Origin: Hyphomonadaceae bacterium UBA2389 | GTDB lineage: Bacteria; Pseudomonadota; Alphaproteobacteria; Caulobacterales; Aquidulcibacteraceae | Assembly: GCA_002343395.1 (NCBI GenBank) | Contig: DDSN01000121.1 | Span: 1,393-63,675, forward strand | Length of the DNA stretch: 62,283 bases | Direction of reading: 5' to 3' | Part shown: positions 17,040 to 26,374 of the stretch, piece by piece | How the letters are laid out: each line of letters starts with the position of its first letter | How positions within the stretch are numbered: position 1 is the stretch's first letter | Translations under genes and position numbers: made by a program | The notes under the pieces: generated by a model | Told to the model about the DNA's origin: nothing | The model's input: only the letters and a program-made list of their open reading frames with translations | Database searches by the model: none

Positions 17040-19559
17040 ATGGAGCGCGCACCTTTCATCTGGACGGTCCGGCAGAAGATCGACCCCGATGGATTTTTCG
17101 CGGCCATCCGCGGGGCGCCGCCCCGTAGCGATGGTCTCAATCGATGGTTTCTGTTTCGACGCCGCGTGGAAATTCCCTTCGACGTCGAGCGGTGCGAACT
17201 CAATATCACCTGCGACGGCAAGTATCAGTTGTTCGTGAATGGCCAGCGCTGTGGCCGCGGTCCGGTCCGCTGCTCGCCGTTGAAGCAGCGCTTCGATACA
17301 TACGCGGGTGTGAGACTGCGGAAGGGCGCGAACGTCATCTCCGTCTTGGTCCACACCTACGGCATCGACACCGCGTTCTACGAGAGCGTCCATGGGCACT
17401 GGCGGGCGAGCTTTGGTGACGGCGCGCTTTGGGTTGACGGGAGCGCGAATGGCGTGGGGCGCGGCCTGCGCATCCAAACCGATACCGACTGGCGCGCGCT
17501 GACATGCGACGCGTGGACAAGCGAAACGCCGCAGGTGAATTCAGGCCTTGGTTTTGTCGAGGTGTTCGACGTCAATCGCTTTCCCGAGGGATGGACCGAC
17601 ATCGCGTTCGACGACAGCGCGTGGGAGCGTACGCAGATCTTGACCGCCGGCGGGGGTGGCCCGGAAGGCCGTTTTGGCGGCGCCCGAACGCGCCCTTTCC
17701 CGCTTCTTGCGCCGTCGCAGATGCCACCGATGCTCGAACAAACCTACCCGCCAACGCGGCTCGTGTGGGCGAGGGAGGTGGGAGCATCCGACCTGCCGAT
17801 TGAGCGCATGGCCTATGAAGAGCCGATGGCGCCCATCTCGGCGGCGCGCGCGCAAGCGGCGCGGCGCGGCGACGGCTATTGGGTGGAAGGCACGAGCGGC
17901 GCGCTGTTATTCGACTTTGGCGACATTCTCGCCGGGCGTCCGCGCATCGAGTTCGAAGCCGCCGGCGGCGAAGAGATTGACATCGTGGTGTCGGAGCGTC
18001 TGCCCGGCGAGTTCGAGGCAGGCGGCATCGCCGCGGACGCACGCATCCAGCGCCATCCGGTTCTTGGCCTCGACGCGCACGTCAGTCGTGTTGTCGCGAG
18101 ACCTGGACCACAGGTCTTCGAGATGTTCGAGTGGGACGCGGTGCGTTGGATGCAGGTCCATGTCCGCAAAGCGACAGGCGGTTTGCATCTCAAAAACGTG
18201 AGCGTCGTCAGCACGCGCTATCCCGGATCGGTGCGCGGCGCGTTCGAGTGCTCCGATCCGCTGCTTAACACGCTCTGGGAGCTCGGCCGAAAAACGCTTG
18301 AGCTCTGCATGCACGATGGCTGGATCGACTGCCCATCGCGCGAGCAACGGCAATGGCTTGGAGACGCAACCGTTGAACATCTGGTGGGTGAAGCGGCGTT
18401 TGGCCCTGGCATTCACGCGCTGAACCGGCATTTCCTGCGGTCCGCGGCGGAAAGCCAACGACCCGACGGCCTCCTGGAGATGTTCGCGCCGGGTGATCAT
18501 CGCCGCTTCGGATGGCTCATCCCCGACTATACGCTGCAGTGGATATTCAACGCTTGGGATCATTTCGAGTACAGCGGCGACGCCGAAGTCGCGCGCGAAT
18601 TGTTCCCGACGATGCAGAAGGCGCTGGCTTGGTTCGAAGCGCTGCAAGGCGAAGACGGGCGCATCGCCGACCTTCCGTACTGGCATTTCCAGGATTGGGC
18701 GGCCGTTGGACGGACTGGCTATTCTACCGTGCTCAATGCCGAGCTTGCCGGCGCCTTTGAACTCGTGGCGCGCTTCGCTGAGGCGCTTGGCTGGAGCGCC
18801 GAGGGCGAGCGTCTTCACGCGCGCGCGGAACGACTTCGCGCAGCGCTCACCACGCATTGGGACGCCGCGCGCGGACTCTATGTCGACAGCGTCGATCCCG
18901 CGAGTGGAGAGAGGTTGGCGCGGGCGTCTCAGCATGCGAACGCCGCCATGATCCTTTGGGGCGGCGTGGACGAAGCGCGCGCGCGAAGCGTCGCGGAGTC
19001 CATTGGGGATCGCGCGCGCCTCAAACTTACGCCAGCGCCGCCGATCATTGTCGAGGGCGAACACTATGACGAGGCTACCGACATCGTCCTGGCCAATACC
19101 TTCTTCAGCCACTTCGTCTATGCGGCCATGGCGAAGGCGGGGCGGTTTGATTTGGCGCTGGACCTGATGCGCGAGCGCTATGGCAGCATGGTTGAGCGCG
19201 GGGCGACGACCTTGTGGGAAGGGTTCGAGCCTCATGCCAGCCTCGCGCATGGCTTCTCGGCGACGCCGACGTGGCAGCTCGTGCGACACCTACTGGGCGT
19301 TGCGCCCGCCTCGCCGGGGTTTGATCGCGTCAGTGTTCGTCCCCATCTGGGGTCGCTGACGTTCGCGCGGGGCGTGCAGCCCACGAGGCTCGGGGATGTT
19401 GAGGTTTCGTTGAGAAAGAGCGGCGAAAGCTATGATGTCGAGGTGACGCTGCCTGAGGCGACATCCGGCGAGTTGATCGCGCCCGGCGGCTATGTTCTTG
19501 AAGGGGACTCGCAATTGGCGCCAGGCAGGAACAATAGGGCTATGCGCCCGGCGCGGTGA
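17040..19559 (+). CDS. GH78 alpha-L-rhamnosidase
   Basis: Releases terminal alpha-L-rhamnose from rhamnosides or polysaccharides. The 839-residue protein has N-terminal beta-sandwich domains (FRRRVEIPFDVERCELNITCDGKYQLFVNGQ). The (alpha/alpha)6 catalytic barrel carries GWIDCPSREQRQWLGDATVEHL, the family's acid-catalyst region, with a further catalytic Glu expected near TTLWEGFEPHASLAHGFSATP. A C-terminal beta domain follows. No signal peptide is seen, so it is probably cytoplasmic and acts on imported rhamnosides. It lies between the aldolase fusion and the DeoR regulator in one operon, and its TGA touches the first possible ATG of the regulator. Confidence 0.93.
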   Translation: MERAPFIWTVRQKIDPDGFFAAIRGAPPRSDGLNRWFLFRRRVEIPFDVERCELNITCDGKYQLFVNGQRCGRGPVRCSPLKQRFDTYAGVRLRKGANVISVLVHTYGIDTAFYESVHGHWRASFGDGALWVDGSANGVGRGLRIQTDTDWRALTCDAWTSETPQVNSGLGFVEVFDVNRFPEGWTDIAFDDSAWERTQILTAGGGGPEGRFGGARTRPFPLLAPSQMPPMLEQTYPPTRLVWAREVGASDLPIERMAYEEPMAPISAARAQAARRGDGYWVEGTSGALLFDFGDILAGRPRIEFEAAGGEEIDIVVSERLPGEFEAGGIAADARIQRHPVLGLDAHVSRVVARPGPQVFEMFEWDAVRWMQVHVRKATGGLHLKNVSVVSTRYPGSVRGAFECSDPLLNTLWELGRKTLELCMHDGWIDCPSREQRQWLGDATVEHLVGEAAFGPGIHALNRHFLRSAAESQRPDGLLEMFAPGDHRRFGWLIPDYTLQWIFNAWDHFEYSGDAEVARELFPTMQKALAWFEALQGEDGRIADLPYWHFQDWAAVGRTGYSTVLNAELAGAFELVARFAEALGWSAEGERLHARAERLRAALTTHWDAARGLYVDSVDPASGERLARASQHANAAMILWGGVDEARARSVAESIGDRARLKLTPAPPIIVEGEHYDEATDIVLANTFFSHFVYAAMAKAGRFDLALDLMRERYGSMVERGATTLWEGFEPHASLAHGFSATPTWQLVRHLLGVAPASPGFDRVSVRPHLGSLTFARGVQPTRLGDVEVSLRKSGESYDVEVTLPEATSGELIAPGGYVLEGDSQLAPGRNNRAMRPAR

Positions 19560-19577
19560 ATGGATCAGGTGGACACG

Positions 19578-20348
19578 ATGCGGCAGAGCGAACGCAGAAG
19601 ACGGATCCTGGGACGCCTCACCGAGGCGCCGTTTGCGTCGGTTCAGGAATTGCAAGGCTTGGTCGGCGCATCGGAGGCGACGATCCGGCGCGATTTGCGC
19701 AAACTCGCCGACGACGGGGCGCTAAAGCGCGTTCATGGCGGCGTCGAGCGCCCGGAGGCGCAAACCGCGCACCTGTCGGGCACGCCGCTCGCGCGCAATA
19801 AGCAGATGAACGTGGCGCAGAAGCGCGCCATCGCGAAGGCGGCGGCGAAGCTCATTGAGTCCGGCGAAACGATCGTCATCGACGGAGGATCGACCACATC
19901 GCTGGTGTGTCCGTTTCTAGGTGACCTTGATCTGCAGGTGTTGACCAACTCGCTGCCGATCGTCGAACAGCTTCTGGCGTTCCCGCGTACGCGATTGCTG
20001 GTGCCGGGCGGCGAGGTTTTCCGCGAGCAAAACATCATTCTGTCGCCCTATGACGAGGATGGCACCGCCGAGTGCTTCGCCTCCAAGATGCTGATGGGCG
20101 CGCAGGCGCTTTCGCCGGTCGGGCTGTTGCAGGCGGACTCGATCCTCATCCAGGCGGAGCGGCGGCTTCTCGCGCGCACGGAAAAACTCATCGTCCTCGC
20201 GGATAGTTCGAAATTTGAGCGCAAGACGGGCCTTGTGCTTTGTCCGTTGAGCGAAATCGACATCGTGGTCACTGACGCCGGCATCGGCGCCAAGAGCCGA
20301 GCGATGCTTGAGAAGGCCGGCGTCGAAGTGCTGATCGCGGATGAGTGA
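19578..20348 (+). CDS. DeoR-family transcriptional regulator of the rhamnose genes
   Basis: Sugar-phosphate-responsive repressor. N-terminal DeoR helix-turn-helix (RRILGRLTEAPFASVQELQGLVGASEATIRRDLRKLADDGALKRVHGG) is followed by the sugar-isomerase-like sensor domain (GETIVIDGGSTTSLV; LADSSKFERK; SEIDIVVTDAGI). ATG 19578 is preferred because AGGTGG precedes it; ATG 19560, directly after the GH78 stop, would add six residues. Its place in the aldolase-GH78 operon suggests autoregulation and control by rhamnulose 1-phosphate or a related phosphate. The operator is not proven. Confidence 0.88.
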   Translation: MRQSERRRRILGRLTEAPFASVQELQGLVGASEATIRRDLRKLADDGALKRVHGGVERPEAQTAHLSGTPLARNKQMNVAQKRAIAKAAAKLIESGETIVIDGGSTTSLVCPFLGDLDLQVLTNSLPIVEQLLAFPRTRLLVPGGEVFREQNIILSPYDEDGTAECFASKMLMGAQALSPVGLLQADSILIQAERRLLARTEKLIVLADSSKFERKTGLVLCPLSEIDIVVTDAGIGAKSRAMLEKAGVEVLIADE

Positions 20349-20367
20349 GAAGCGCGCGGATCGCGCG

Positions 20368-21411
20368 TCAGCAGCCTGAGGGGGCTTCGACCGCTTCAAT
20401 TGCATCGCGCAACAATGCGTACCAATCGCTTTCGGAAAGCTGGATTTCCGCGGCTTTGGCGTTTTGGAAAATGTGCTCGGGGTTGGAAGTCGACATGATC
20501 GGCACGATTGCGGCAGGGTGCTTGAGCAGCCACGCGAGCGCGATCGCGTGGGCGCTGACGTCAAGCTCGCGCGCAAGCTTCGCCAACCTTGCATCAAGTG
20601 TTGTGAAGTCGGTTTGCGGCTGGTAGGCGCCGGGCAAGCGGTGACGCAGCGGAGACCACGCCTGCACTTGGACGCCCTCAATTCGGCAATAGTCTATAAT
20701 GCTGTCGCCGGCGGGAACCCAATGCCGTGCTTTGACCGCTGGCGTAGCGACGCCGGACAAACGCTGATGAACAAGATCGAGATGCTCAAGGACGCAGAGC
20801 GTCCCACCCATGCCATCGATTATGCGGCGTGGGTGGTAGAGGCTGACCTGCACCTGATTGACGACGAGACGCCGCGCGAACAAACGCTGGATCAGGGTGA
20901 TCTGCTCTGGAGAGAAACTGCTCACGCCAAAATAACGAACCTTGCCGCTTTCGTGCAGCGCGGTGAACGCCGCGACAATTTCTTCTGGCCGCATCAACGG
21001 CGTCGGTTGGTGGAGCAGGAGAATGTCGATGCGGTCACGCTTTAGGCGACGGAGGCTACGCTCCGCCGAGGAAATGATCTCCCGCTTGCTGAGGTCAATG
21101 CGCGGAGTGACGAGGTTGCCGTCGTCGTCGGTCATGATCTGACCGCACTTGGTTTGGACAATAGCGCGTTCGCGTAAGCTTGGCGCGCGTTCAAACACCT
21201 GCCCCATCACGGTTTCGGAGCGCCCCAGTCCATATGGACTTGCGGTGTCAAACAACGTGACGCCGGCCTCGAGCGCGCACTGCATCAGCCGGCTGACGCG
21301 ATCTATATCGTCGTTGGTGATCGGTCCCGGGGTCCAGGAGGGCTGTCCCGAAAGGCCAAATCCGACGCATGAAACCTCAAGTTCGGAGTGCGGTAGCTTC
21401 TGCGTGCGCAA
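20368..21411 (-). CDS. aldo/keto reductase
   Basis: NAD(P)-dependent oxidoreductase with the AKR (alpha/beta)8 fold, 347 residues. The catalytic tetrad is visible: Asp and Tyr in TLFDTASPYGLGRSE, Lys in VQTKCGQ, and His in ILLLHQP. GVSSFSPEQI and PIMSTSNPEHI belong to the substrate and cofactor loops. A TTG start at 21411 with AGGAG six bases upstream fits best. It is downstream of, and co-directional with, the GPH transporter (25-base gap). In this locus it could reduce lactaldehyde or oxidise a 6-deoxysugar; neither can be chosen from sequence. Confidence 0.88.
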   Translation of the reverse strand: MRTQKLPHSELEVSCVGFGLSGQPSWTPGPITNDDIDRVSRLMQCALEAGVTLFDTASPYGLGRSETVMGQVFERAPSLRERAIVQTKCGQIMTDDDGNLVTPRIDLSKREIISSAERSLRRLKRDRIDILLLHQPTPLMRPEEIVAAFTALHESGKVRYFGVSSFSPEQITLIQRLFARRLVVNQVQVSLYHPRRIIDGMGGTLCVLEHLDLVHQRLSGVATPAVKARHWVPAGDSIIDYCRIEGVQVQAWSPLRHRLPGAYQPQTDFTTLDARLAKLARELDVSAHAIALAWLLKHPAAIVPIMSTSNPEHIFQNAKAAEIQLSESDWYALLRDAIEAVEAPSGC

Positions 21412-21436
21412 AGTCAGCTCCTGTGGCGATCATCGG

Positions 21437-22804
21437 CTATCGGGGCTTTTGCTGCCTCTTCGTCAGGATTTCCGCCTTAAGCGCTTCAAACCGCGCTTCA
21501 GTCAGGTCATACCGCGTGAAGGCGAGGAGCGCGGCCAACCAAAGAGCCAGCGGAATCGCCGCATAGATATAGCGAATGCCGGTGATCGCGCTGTCGGGTT
21601 GCAGATTGGGCGCCGCACCTGGAGCGAAATGCACCGCCGCAAGCGCGAGGCTCACGATAAACGCGCCGCCCGTCATGCCGAGCTTGCGGCAAAAGCCCCA
21701 GGCGCCGAAGATGGCGCCCTCGCGGCGTAGCCCGCTCTTGAGTTCATCGACCTCGACCGTGTCCGGCGCCATCGCATTTGGGAACAATTGCGTGGCTGCG
21801 TCGCCCAGGCCGGCGATCACCAAGGCAGCCAACAAGAGAGGCGCTTGATTAGGCGCTATGACCAACGCGGGGATGGTCATCGCGGCGGCGATAGCAAGAC
21901 CCGAGAAATAGCCGCGTTGCTTGCCAATCGTCCTGCCGAGAGCGACCCAAACAGGCGTCGCGGCGAGAGCGACAATGCCGCCGATCGACATGTAGAGCGC
22001 GGCGCTCTGCGGCGCCACGCGCATGACCTGCGTCACGAAATAAATGAGCGCCGTGGCGGCCGCGCCAATGGCGAGGTTCTGGAGCAGAAAAGCGATCCAA
22101 AGGGTCGTGAATGCGCGGTTCTCGACAACCGCGCGAATCTCATCGGCAATGCTGAAACGTTCAGGCGTCGTCTCGATACGAGGAGCGCGGGCGGTTGCGA
22201 AGAACGCCCATAGGCCCGTCACGATCATGAAAACACCGATGCTGGCGCCCAAAAGGCGGAAGCCATCGGCGAGCGTCGCTTGAGATCCGAAGATCACCGG
22301 AGCGCCGAAGGCGCAGACGACGCCGCCCAAGCGAGCCGCGAACATCTTGTACCCGGTAAGCGAGGTGCGCTCCTTGTAGGATGAGGTCATTTCCGCCGCC
22401 ATTGCGGAGTAAGGAACCTCGTAGATGGTCACGGCGGCGTTGGACGCCATGAACGATGCGATCAACAGTCCGACCTTCAACATGAGCGGCGCTTCGGCGG
22501 GAACGAAAAAAACGGCGCCAAACGTCAAACCCAGAAGAGGCGCGCCGATGAGCAGATAAAGTCGGCGGCGCCCGAGCGAGGACTTCGTGCGGTCTGAGAT
22601 CGCGCCCATAAGCGGGTCAGCGAATGCGTCGATCAAGCGAGGCAGCAACAGCGCTATGCCGGCGATCGCGGGCGGAATATGAAGCGCTTCCGTTGCGAAG
22701 AAGAGCATGAACGCCACTTGCAGGACGACAAAGGCCGCTATGGCGAGTTCGCCGATCGCCCACCCCAGTTTGACGCCGAGCTCAAGTCGGTCTTCCTTTG
22801 CCAT
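21437..22804 (-). CDS. GPH-family (glycoside-pentoside-hexuronide) cation symporter
   Basis: Inner-membrane MFS transporter with about 12 predicted helices, 455 residues from ATG 22804 (GGGAGGGGA upstream). The family motif is visible in LIDAFADPLMGAISDRTKSSLGRRRLYLL, and DAATQLFPNAMAPDTVEVDELKSGLRREG lies in the second half. It would import rhamnose or a rhamnoside across the inner membrane. It heads a two-gene unit with the aldo/keto reductase and is divergent from the HSL-type hydrolase. Confidence 0.9.
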   Translation of the reverse strand: MAKEDRLELGVKLGWAIGELAIAAFVVLQVAFMLFFATEALHIPPAIAGIALLLPRLIDAFADPLMGAISDRTKSSLGRRRLYLLIGAPLLGLTFGAVFFVPAEAPLMLKVGLLIASFMASNAAVTIYEVPYSAMAAEMTSSYKERTSLTGYKMFAARLGGVVCAFGAPVIFGSQATLADGFRLLGASIGVFMIVTGLWAFFATARAPRIETTPERFSIADEIRAVVENRAFTTLWIAFLLQNLAIGAAATALIYFVTQVMRVAPQSAALYMSIGGIVALAATPVWVALGRTIGKQRGYFSGLAIAAAMTIPALVIAPNQAPLLLAALVIAGLGDAATQLFPNAMAPDTVEVDELKSGLRREGAIFGAWGFCRKLGMTGGAFIVSLALAAVHFAPGAAPNLQPDSAITGIRYIYAAIPLALWLAALLAFTRYDLTEARFEALKAEILTKRQQKPR

Positions 22805-22911
22805 CGCGAGGTCCCCTCCCAGGACGATCATTATTGAATGAGTATGACTGAAAGTGCTTGCAAATGACAATTCAGGAAATAGGCTTCGCTAAACAGTAAG
22901 GGCGCCTTGCG

Positions 22912-23880
22912 ATGACTGGTCCCAATCCGATCGATGCGCAACTCGATCCGGAGATGCTTCCGATCGTTGTCGCCATGCGCCAGCGTATGGCGGAGCGAAC
23001 GCCCATGACGGCGATCGCGCCCGCCGCTATGCGCGAACGCGCATCGGCGGATTTCGCGGCCTGGAATCGAGATCTTCCGTCAGGTTGTGAGGTGCGAGAC
23101 CTCGTCCTGGATGTCGCTCCGCAAGCGCTTCGTGCGCGCCTATACACCCCCGACGGCGCGGAACGCGAAGGCGGCCTGCTGGTGCACTTTCATGGCGGCG
23201 GCTGGGTGATCGGCGACCTGGACTTCGAGGAGCGCGCTTGTCGGATCGTCGCCGGAAAATCTGGCGTCAAAGTGTTGTCGGTCGACTACAGATTGGCGCC
23301 TGAGACGAAGTTTCCAGAGCCGGTGCAGGATTGCGCGAACGCCATACGTTGGGCGCGGAGGCATGCGCGTGAGCTCGATGTTTCAGAGCAGAGGATAGCC
23401 GCCGGCGGCGCTTCCGCGGGCGCGAATTTGGCCATGGGGGCGACGCTCGCGCTGCGCGATGCTGGCGGACCCGTGCCGGCGTTTCTGCTGCTTCTGTACG
23501 GCGTGTTCGCAATGCGGACGGGCACGCCATCCTACGAAATGTACGGAAAAGGCGACTACGGCCTTGGCGGCGAGGCGCTCACGTTCTTCATGAATCTTTA
23601 TCTCCGGGAGACGGCGGACCGATCGCACCCGTACGCGTCGCCCGTCCTGGCGAACCTGGAGGGAATGCCGCCCGCGTATCTCACGGTGGCCGGTATGGAC
23701 CCGTTGCGCGATGACAGTATCGAATTGGCGGAGGCGTTGCGGAGGGCCGGCGTCAGCGCCGAGATGCGGGAGTATCCGGGCGTGATCCACGGGTTCACGC
23801 AGTTCTCCGCCGGATTGACAAAGGGTCGGGAGGCGCTTGAACACGCGGCGGTTGCGCTGAAGGCGGCGCTGGCGGCGTGA
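22912..23880 (+). CDS. HSL-family alpha/beta hydrolase (esterase)
   Basis: A 322-residue carboxylesterase of the hormone-sensitive-lipase group, without a signal peptide. The oxyanion-hole motif HFHGGGWVIGD, nucleophile elbow GGASAGANLA (Ser), Asp in VAGMDPLRDDS and His in GVIHGFTQF make a full catalytic triad. In a rhamnoside locus it may remove acyl groups from acylated rhamnosides or hydrolyse a lactone. That substrate assignment is inference. A class II aldolase follows in the same direction. Confidence 0.88.
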   Translation: MTGPNPIDAQLDPEMLPIVVAMRQRMAERTPMTAIAPAAMRERASADFAAWNRDLPSGCEVRDLVLDVAPQALRARLYTPDGAEREGGLLVHFHGGGWVIGDLDFEERACRIVAGKSGVKVLSVDYRLAPETKFPEPVQDCANAIRWARRHARELDVSEQRIAAGGASAGANLAMGATLALRDAGGPVPAFLLLLYGVFAMRTGTPSYEMYGKGDYGLGGEALTFFMNLYLRETADRSHPYASPVLANLEGMPPAYLTVAGMDPLRDDSIELAEALRRAGVSAEMREYPGVIHGFTQFSAGLTKGREALEHAAVALKAALAA

Positions 23881-23956
23881 ACGCGGCGGTAAACCAGCGC
23901 TGGTCTGTCTGTGCGAGATATTGTGTTGCCGCCGCGCCGCTGCACGAAGGTGAGGC

Positions 23957-24979
23957 GTGCTAAGCGACCTCGCGCGCGTGACCGCCGAGATCGGGCGTGA
24001 CGCCTTGTTGACCCAAGGCGCGGGCGGCAACACATCCGTTAAGATCGCGGGTGAGCTTTGGATCAAAGCCTCTGGCGCCTGGATGCGCGACGCGGAAACG
24101 CAGCCCACCTTTGTCGCTGTGCCGCTTGATGAGCTTGTCGAAGTGGCGCGGAACGGCGATGAGGGCGCGCTCCGCGTCATTTCAGCGCCCGCCGCCGCGA
24201 ACGGCTTGAGGCCGTCTGTCGAAGCGGTGGTTCACGCGATCATACCTCACAGAGCAGTGATCCACGCCCATGCGATTAACAGTACGGTGTGCGCGGTGCT
24301 CGGTGATGGAGAGGCGCGTTTTACCGCGGCGATGGCGGGGCTCGGCGTGCGCAGTCGCTACGTCCCTTACATCAAGCCGGGTCTGCCTCTCGCGGCCGAA
24401 ATCGCGCGCATGAATGCGCGAGACGGGACGGCGGAGGTGCTGCTCCTGCAAAATCATGGGATTGTCGTCGGCGCCGATGAGATAGCCCAGGTGTACGCGC
24501 TGCTGCGGGCGGTCGAGTCCGCGCTGACATTTCCAGTGCGGCGCTTTTCGCATGCGCGCGAAGGGCTGCCCGAGCTTGAACGCCGCGCATTTGAGTGGGA
24601 TGCGCGCCATGCGCCCATCGCGTGTGACGCTGGTCTGTGCCTTGCGGTGACTGCGGCGCCTCTCACGCCAGATCAGGTTGTTTTTCTGGGCGGCGCGCCA
24701 TGCCTCATGGCAGACGGTGAAAGCGCCGACGAGGCGGCGGATCGTGTGTGTCGTGAAACGGGCATAGAGCCTGCGCTCGTTTACGCGCCAGGGCGCGGCG
24801 CGATGCGACGCGTGTCTCTCTCGGAAGGGCAAAGAGCGCAGTGCGCGGCGCTTGCTGAGGTGGCGGCGCGCCTGCCCAATGGGGCGCGGGTCCTGGGGCT
24901 CACGCCTGCGCAGGCTCGCGAGCTGATCGACTGGGAAGCGGAGAAATATCGGCGCGCCGCAGACGCGGCGCGCCGCTGA
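23957..24979 (+). CDS. stand-alone class II aldolase/adducin-domain protein
   Basis: A 340-residue zinc aldolase-like protein with GTG start 23957 behind GAAGGTGAGG. Family signals are LLTQGAGGNTSVKI, SVEAVVHAIIPHRAVIHAHAINS (His-x-His zinc ligands) and LLLQNHGIVVGAD. The roughly 130-residue C-terminal extension resembles the linker region of the rhamnulose aldolase fusion (ends ELIDWEAEKYRR versus FDIEYWLLEEAKLQR) but has no SDR domain. It is therefore a divergent paralogue of the aldolase at 14935 and may cleave a different deoxysugar phosphate or acid. Confidence 0.85.
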   Translation: MLSDLARVTAEIGRDALLTQGAGGNTSVKIAGELWIKASGAWMRDAETQPTFVAVPLDELVEVARNGDEGALRVISAPAAANGLRPSVEAVVHAIIPHRAVIHAHAINSTVCAVLGDGEARFTAAMAGLGVRSRYVPYIKPGLPLAAEIARMNARDGTAEVLLLQNHGIVVGADEIAQVYALLRAVESALTFPVRRFSHAREGLPELERRAFEWDARHAPIACDAGLCLAVTAAPLTPDQVVFLGGAPCLMADGESADEAADRVCRETGIEPALVYAPGRGAMRRVSLSEGQRAQCAALAEVAARLPNGARVLGLTPAQARELIDWEAEKYRRAADAARR

Positions 24980-24981
24980 TT

Positions 24982-26274
24982 TCAAACGATGCCGGCGCCA
25001 AGCCCGACGGGCTTTCGCTCCTGAGCCTTGCGCTCGCGCCAATGGCTTTGCCGGTACATGCCGAGGGGGTCGATCGCGCCGCCTTTTTCCGCGCGGGCCG
25101 CGGCAAGGATTGGCGACACGTCGACCTTGTAGGCGGTGCGCAGCGTTTGGAACGCCATCATCGCGTCATTGCGTTCTTGCGCGTCGTGGAGCGCGTCGCG
25201 GTCGACCAATGCCGCCTTGGCGTAAGCCGCGACGATTGCTTCGGTGGAAGAGAGGAGGCTTTCGATTGGATCGGTGACGTTGTGCGACTGGTCGATCATG
25301 TAAGCCGGATCAAAGGTCGCGGGGTTCCGCGCCTGCGCCTCGGCCAGTTCGTTGAAGACTAAGAAAAGCTGGTGCGGATTGATGGAGCCGGAGTCCAGAT
25401 CGTCGTCGCCATATTTGCTGTCGTTGAAATGGAAACCGCCGAGCTTGCCCGCGCGGTGCAGCCGGGCGACGATCTGCTCGATGTTGACGTTCGGCGCATG
25501 GTGACCGAGGTCGACCAGGCATTGGCATTTCGGGCCAAGTTCCTGCGCCGCCATCAGCGAACTGCCCCAATCAGCGATCACGGTTGAGTAGAAGGCCGGC
25601 TCGAACAACTTGTGCTCAAGCAGCATGCGCCAAGTCGCCGGCAAGGCGTCATAAACAGACTTTGCTGACTCCACATAACGGTCGAAGGCGCGGTTGAAGT
25701 CCTGTTGGCCGGGAAAATTCGAACCGTCGCCGATCCAAACAGTGATCGCATTCGACCCCAATGTCTTGCCGATCTCGATGCAGTCGATGTTGTGAGCGAT
25801 GGCTTGCTCACGCACAGCCGCGTCTGATGCGGTGAGGCTGCCATTGCGATAGGAATGGGGTTGATCGGCTTGGTCTTGGAAAGTGTTTGAGTTGACCGCG
25901 TCAAACCCCAAGCCGAGCGCATCGGCCTCCTGCCGCAGCGCGCGGTAATCGTCAGCCCGGTCCCAGGGAAAATGCAGGGAAACGCGTGGCGTCGCCCGGC
26001 TGAGTTGCTGCACGACGGCGCAGTCCTCGAGCTTCTCGTGGATGTTGGTTGGTTCGCCGGCAATGGCGAATTTCGCGAATCGCGTGCCGCCGCGACCTGT
26101 CGCCCAGCTTGGCGTGGCGATGGTGAAGCCAGACACCTTGGTCTTGATCGCGTCGATGTCGATGCCGCGGCGTCCGAGCGTTCGCGACAAGGCGTGGTAG
26201 TCTTCGTCGAGCGCTGCTGCGTGGCGCGCGTTGTGACTATCGACGGCCTCTTGCGGGAGCGGCAACGTGGTCAT
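24982..26274 (-). CDS. rhaI: L-rhamnose isomerase (Pseudomonas stutzeri type)
   Basis: Interconverts L-rhamnose and L-rhamnulose, the first step of the phosphorylating pathway. The 430-residue product belongs to the RhaI type rather than the enteric RhaA type. Signals include SHNARHAAALDEDYHALSRTLGRRGID, LLEHKLFEPAFYSTVIADWG, CLVDLGHHAPNVNIEQIV and GGFHFNDSKYGDDDLDSGSINPHQLF, which together contain the Glu/Asp/His metal ligands of the TIM barrel. It is convergent with the second aldolase (two-base gap) and divergent from the kinase, sharing a promoter region at 26275-26374. Confidence 0.94.
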   Translation of the reverse strand: MTTLPLPQEAVDSHNARHAAALDEDYHALSRTLGRRGIDIDAIKTKVSGFTIATPSWATGRGGTRFAKFAIAGEPTNIHEKLEDCAVVQQLSRATPRVSLHFPWDRADDYRALRQEADALGLGFDAVNSNTFQDQADQPHSYRNGSLTASDAAVREQAIAHNIDCIEIGKTLGSNAITVWIGDGSNFPGQQDFNRAFDRYVESAKSVYDALPATWRMLLEHKLFEPAFYSTVIADWGSSLMAAQELGPKCQCLVDLGHHAPNVNIEQIVARLHRAGKLGGFHFNDSKYGDDDLDSGSINPHQLFLVFNELAEAQARNPATFDPAYMIDQSHNVTDPIESLLSSTEAIVAAYAKAALVDRDALHDAQERNDAMMAFQTLRTAYKVDVSPILAAARAEKGGAIDPLGMYRQSHWRERKAQERKPVGLGAGIV

Positions 26275-26374
26275 GAGTTGCTTTCTTGACTGAACTTGAC
26301 GTCGAATGCGCGAATGTGATCGATACTAGCAGGCGACGGCTTATTGTCCACCGTCGTCACATATGGAGCGGGTA

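Noticed and set aside
17907..19289. 460-codon frame antisense to the GH78 gene
   Set aside because: The GH78 catalytic motifs on the plus strand are intact; the antisense product shows no recognisable motif.
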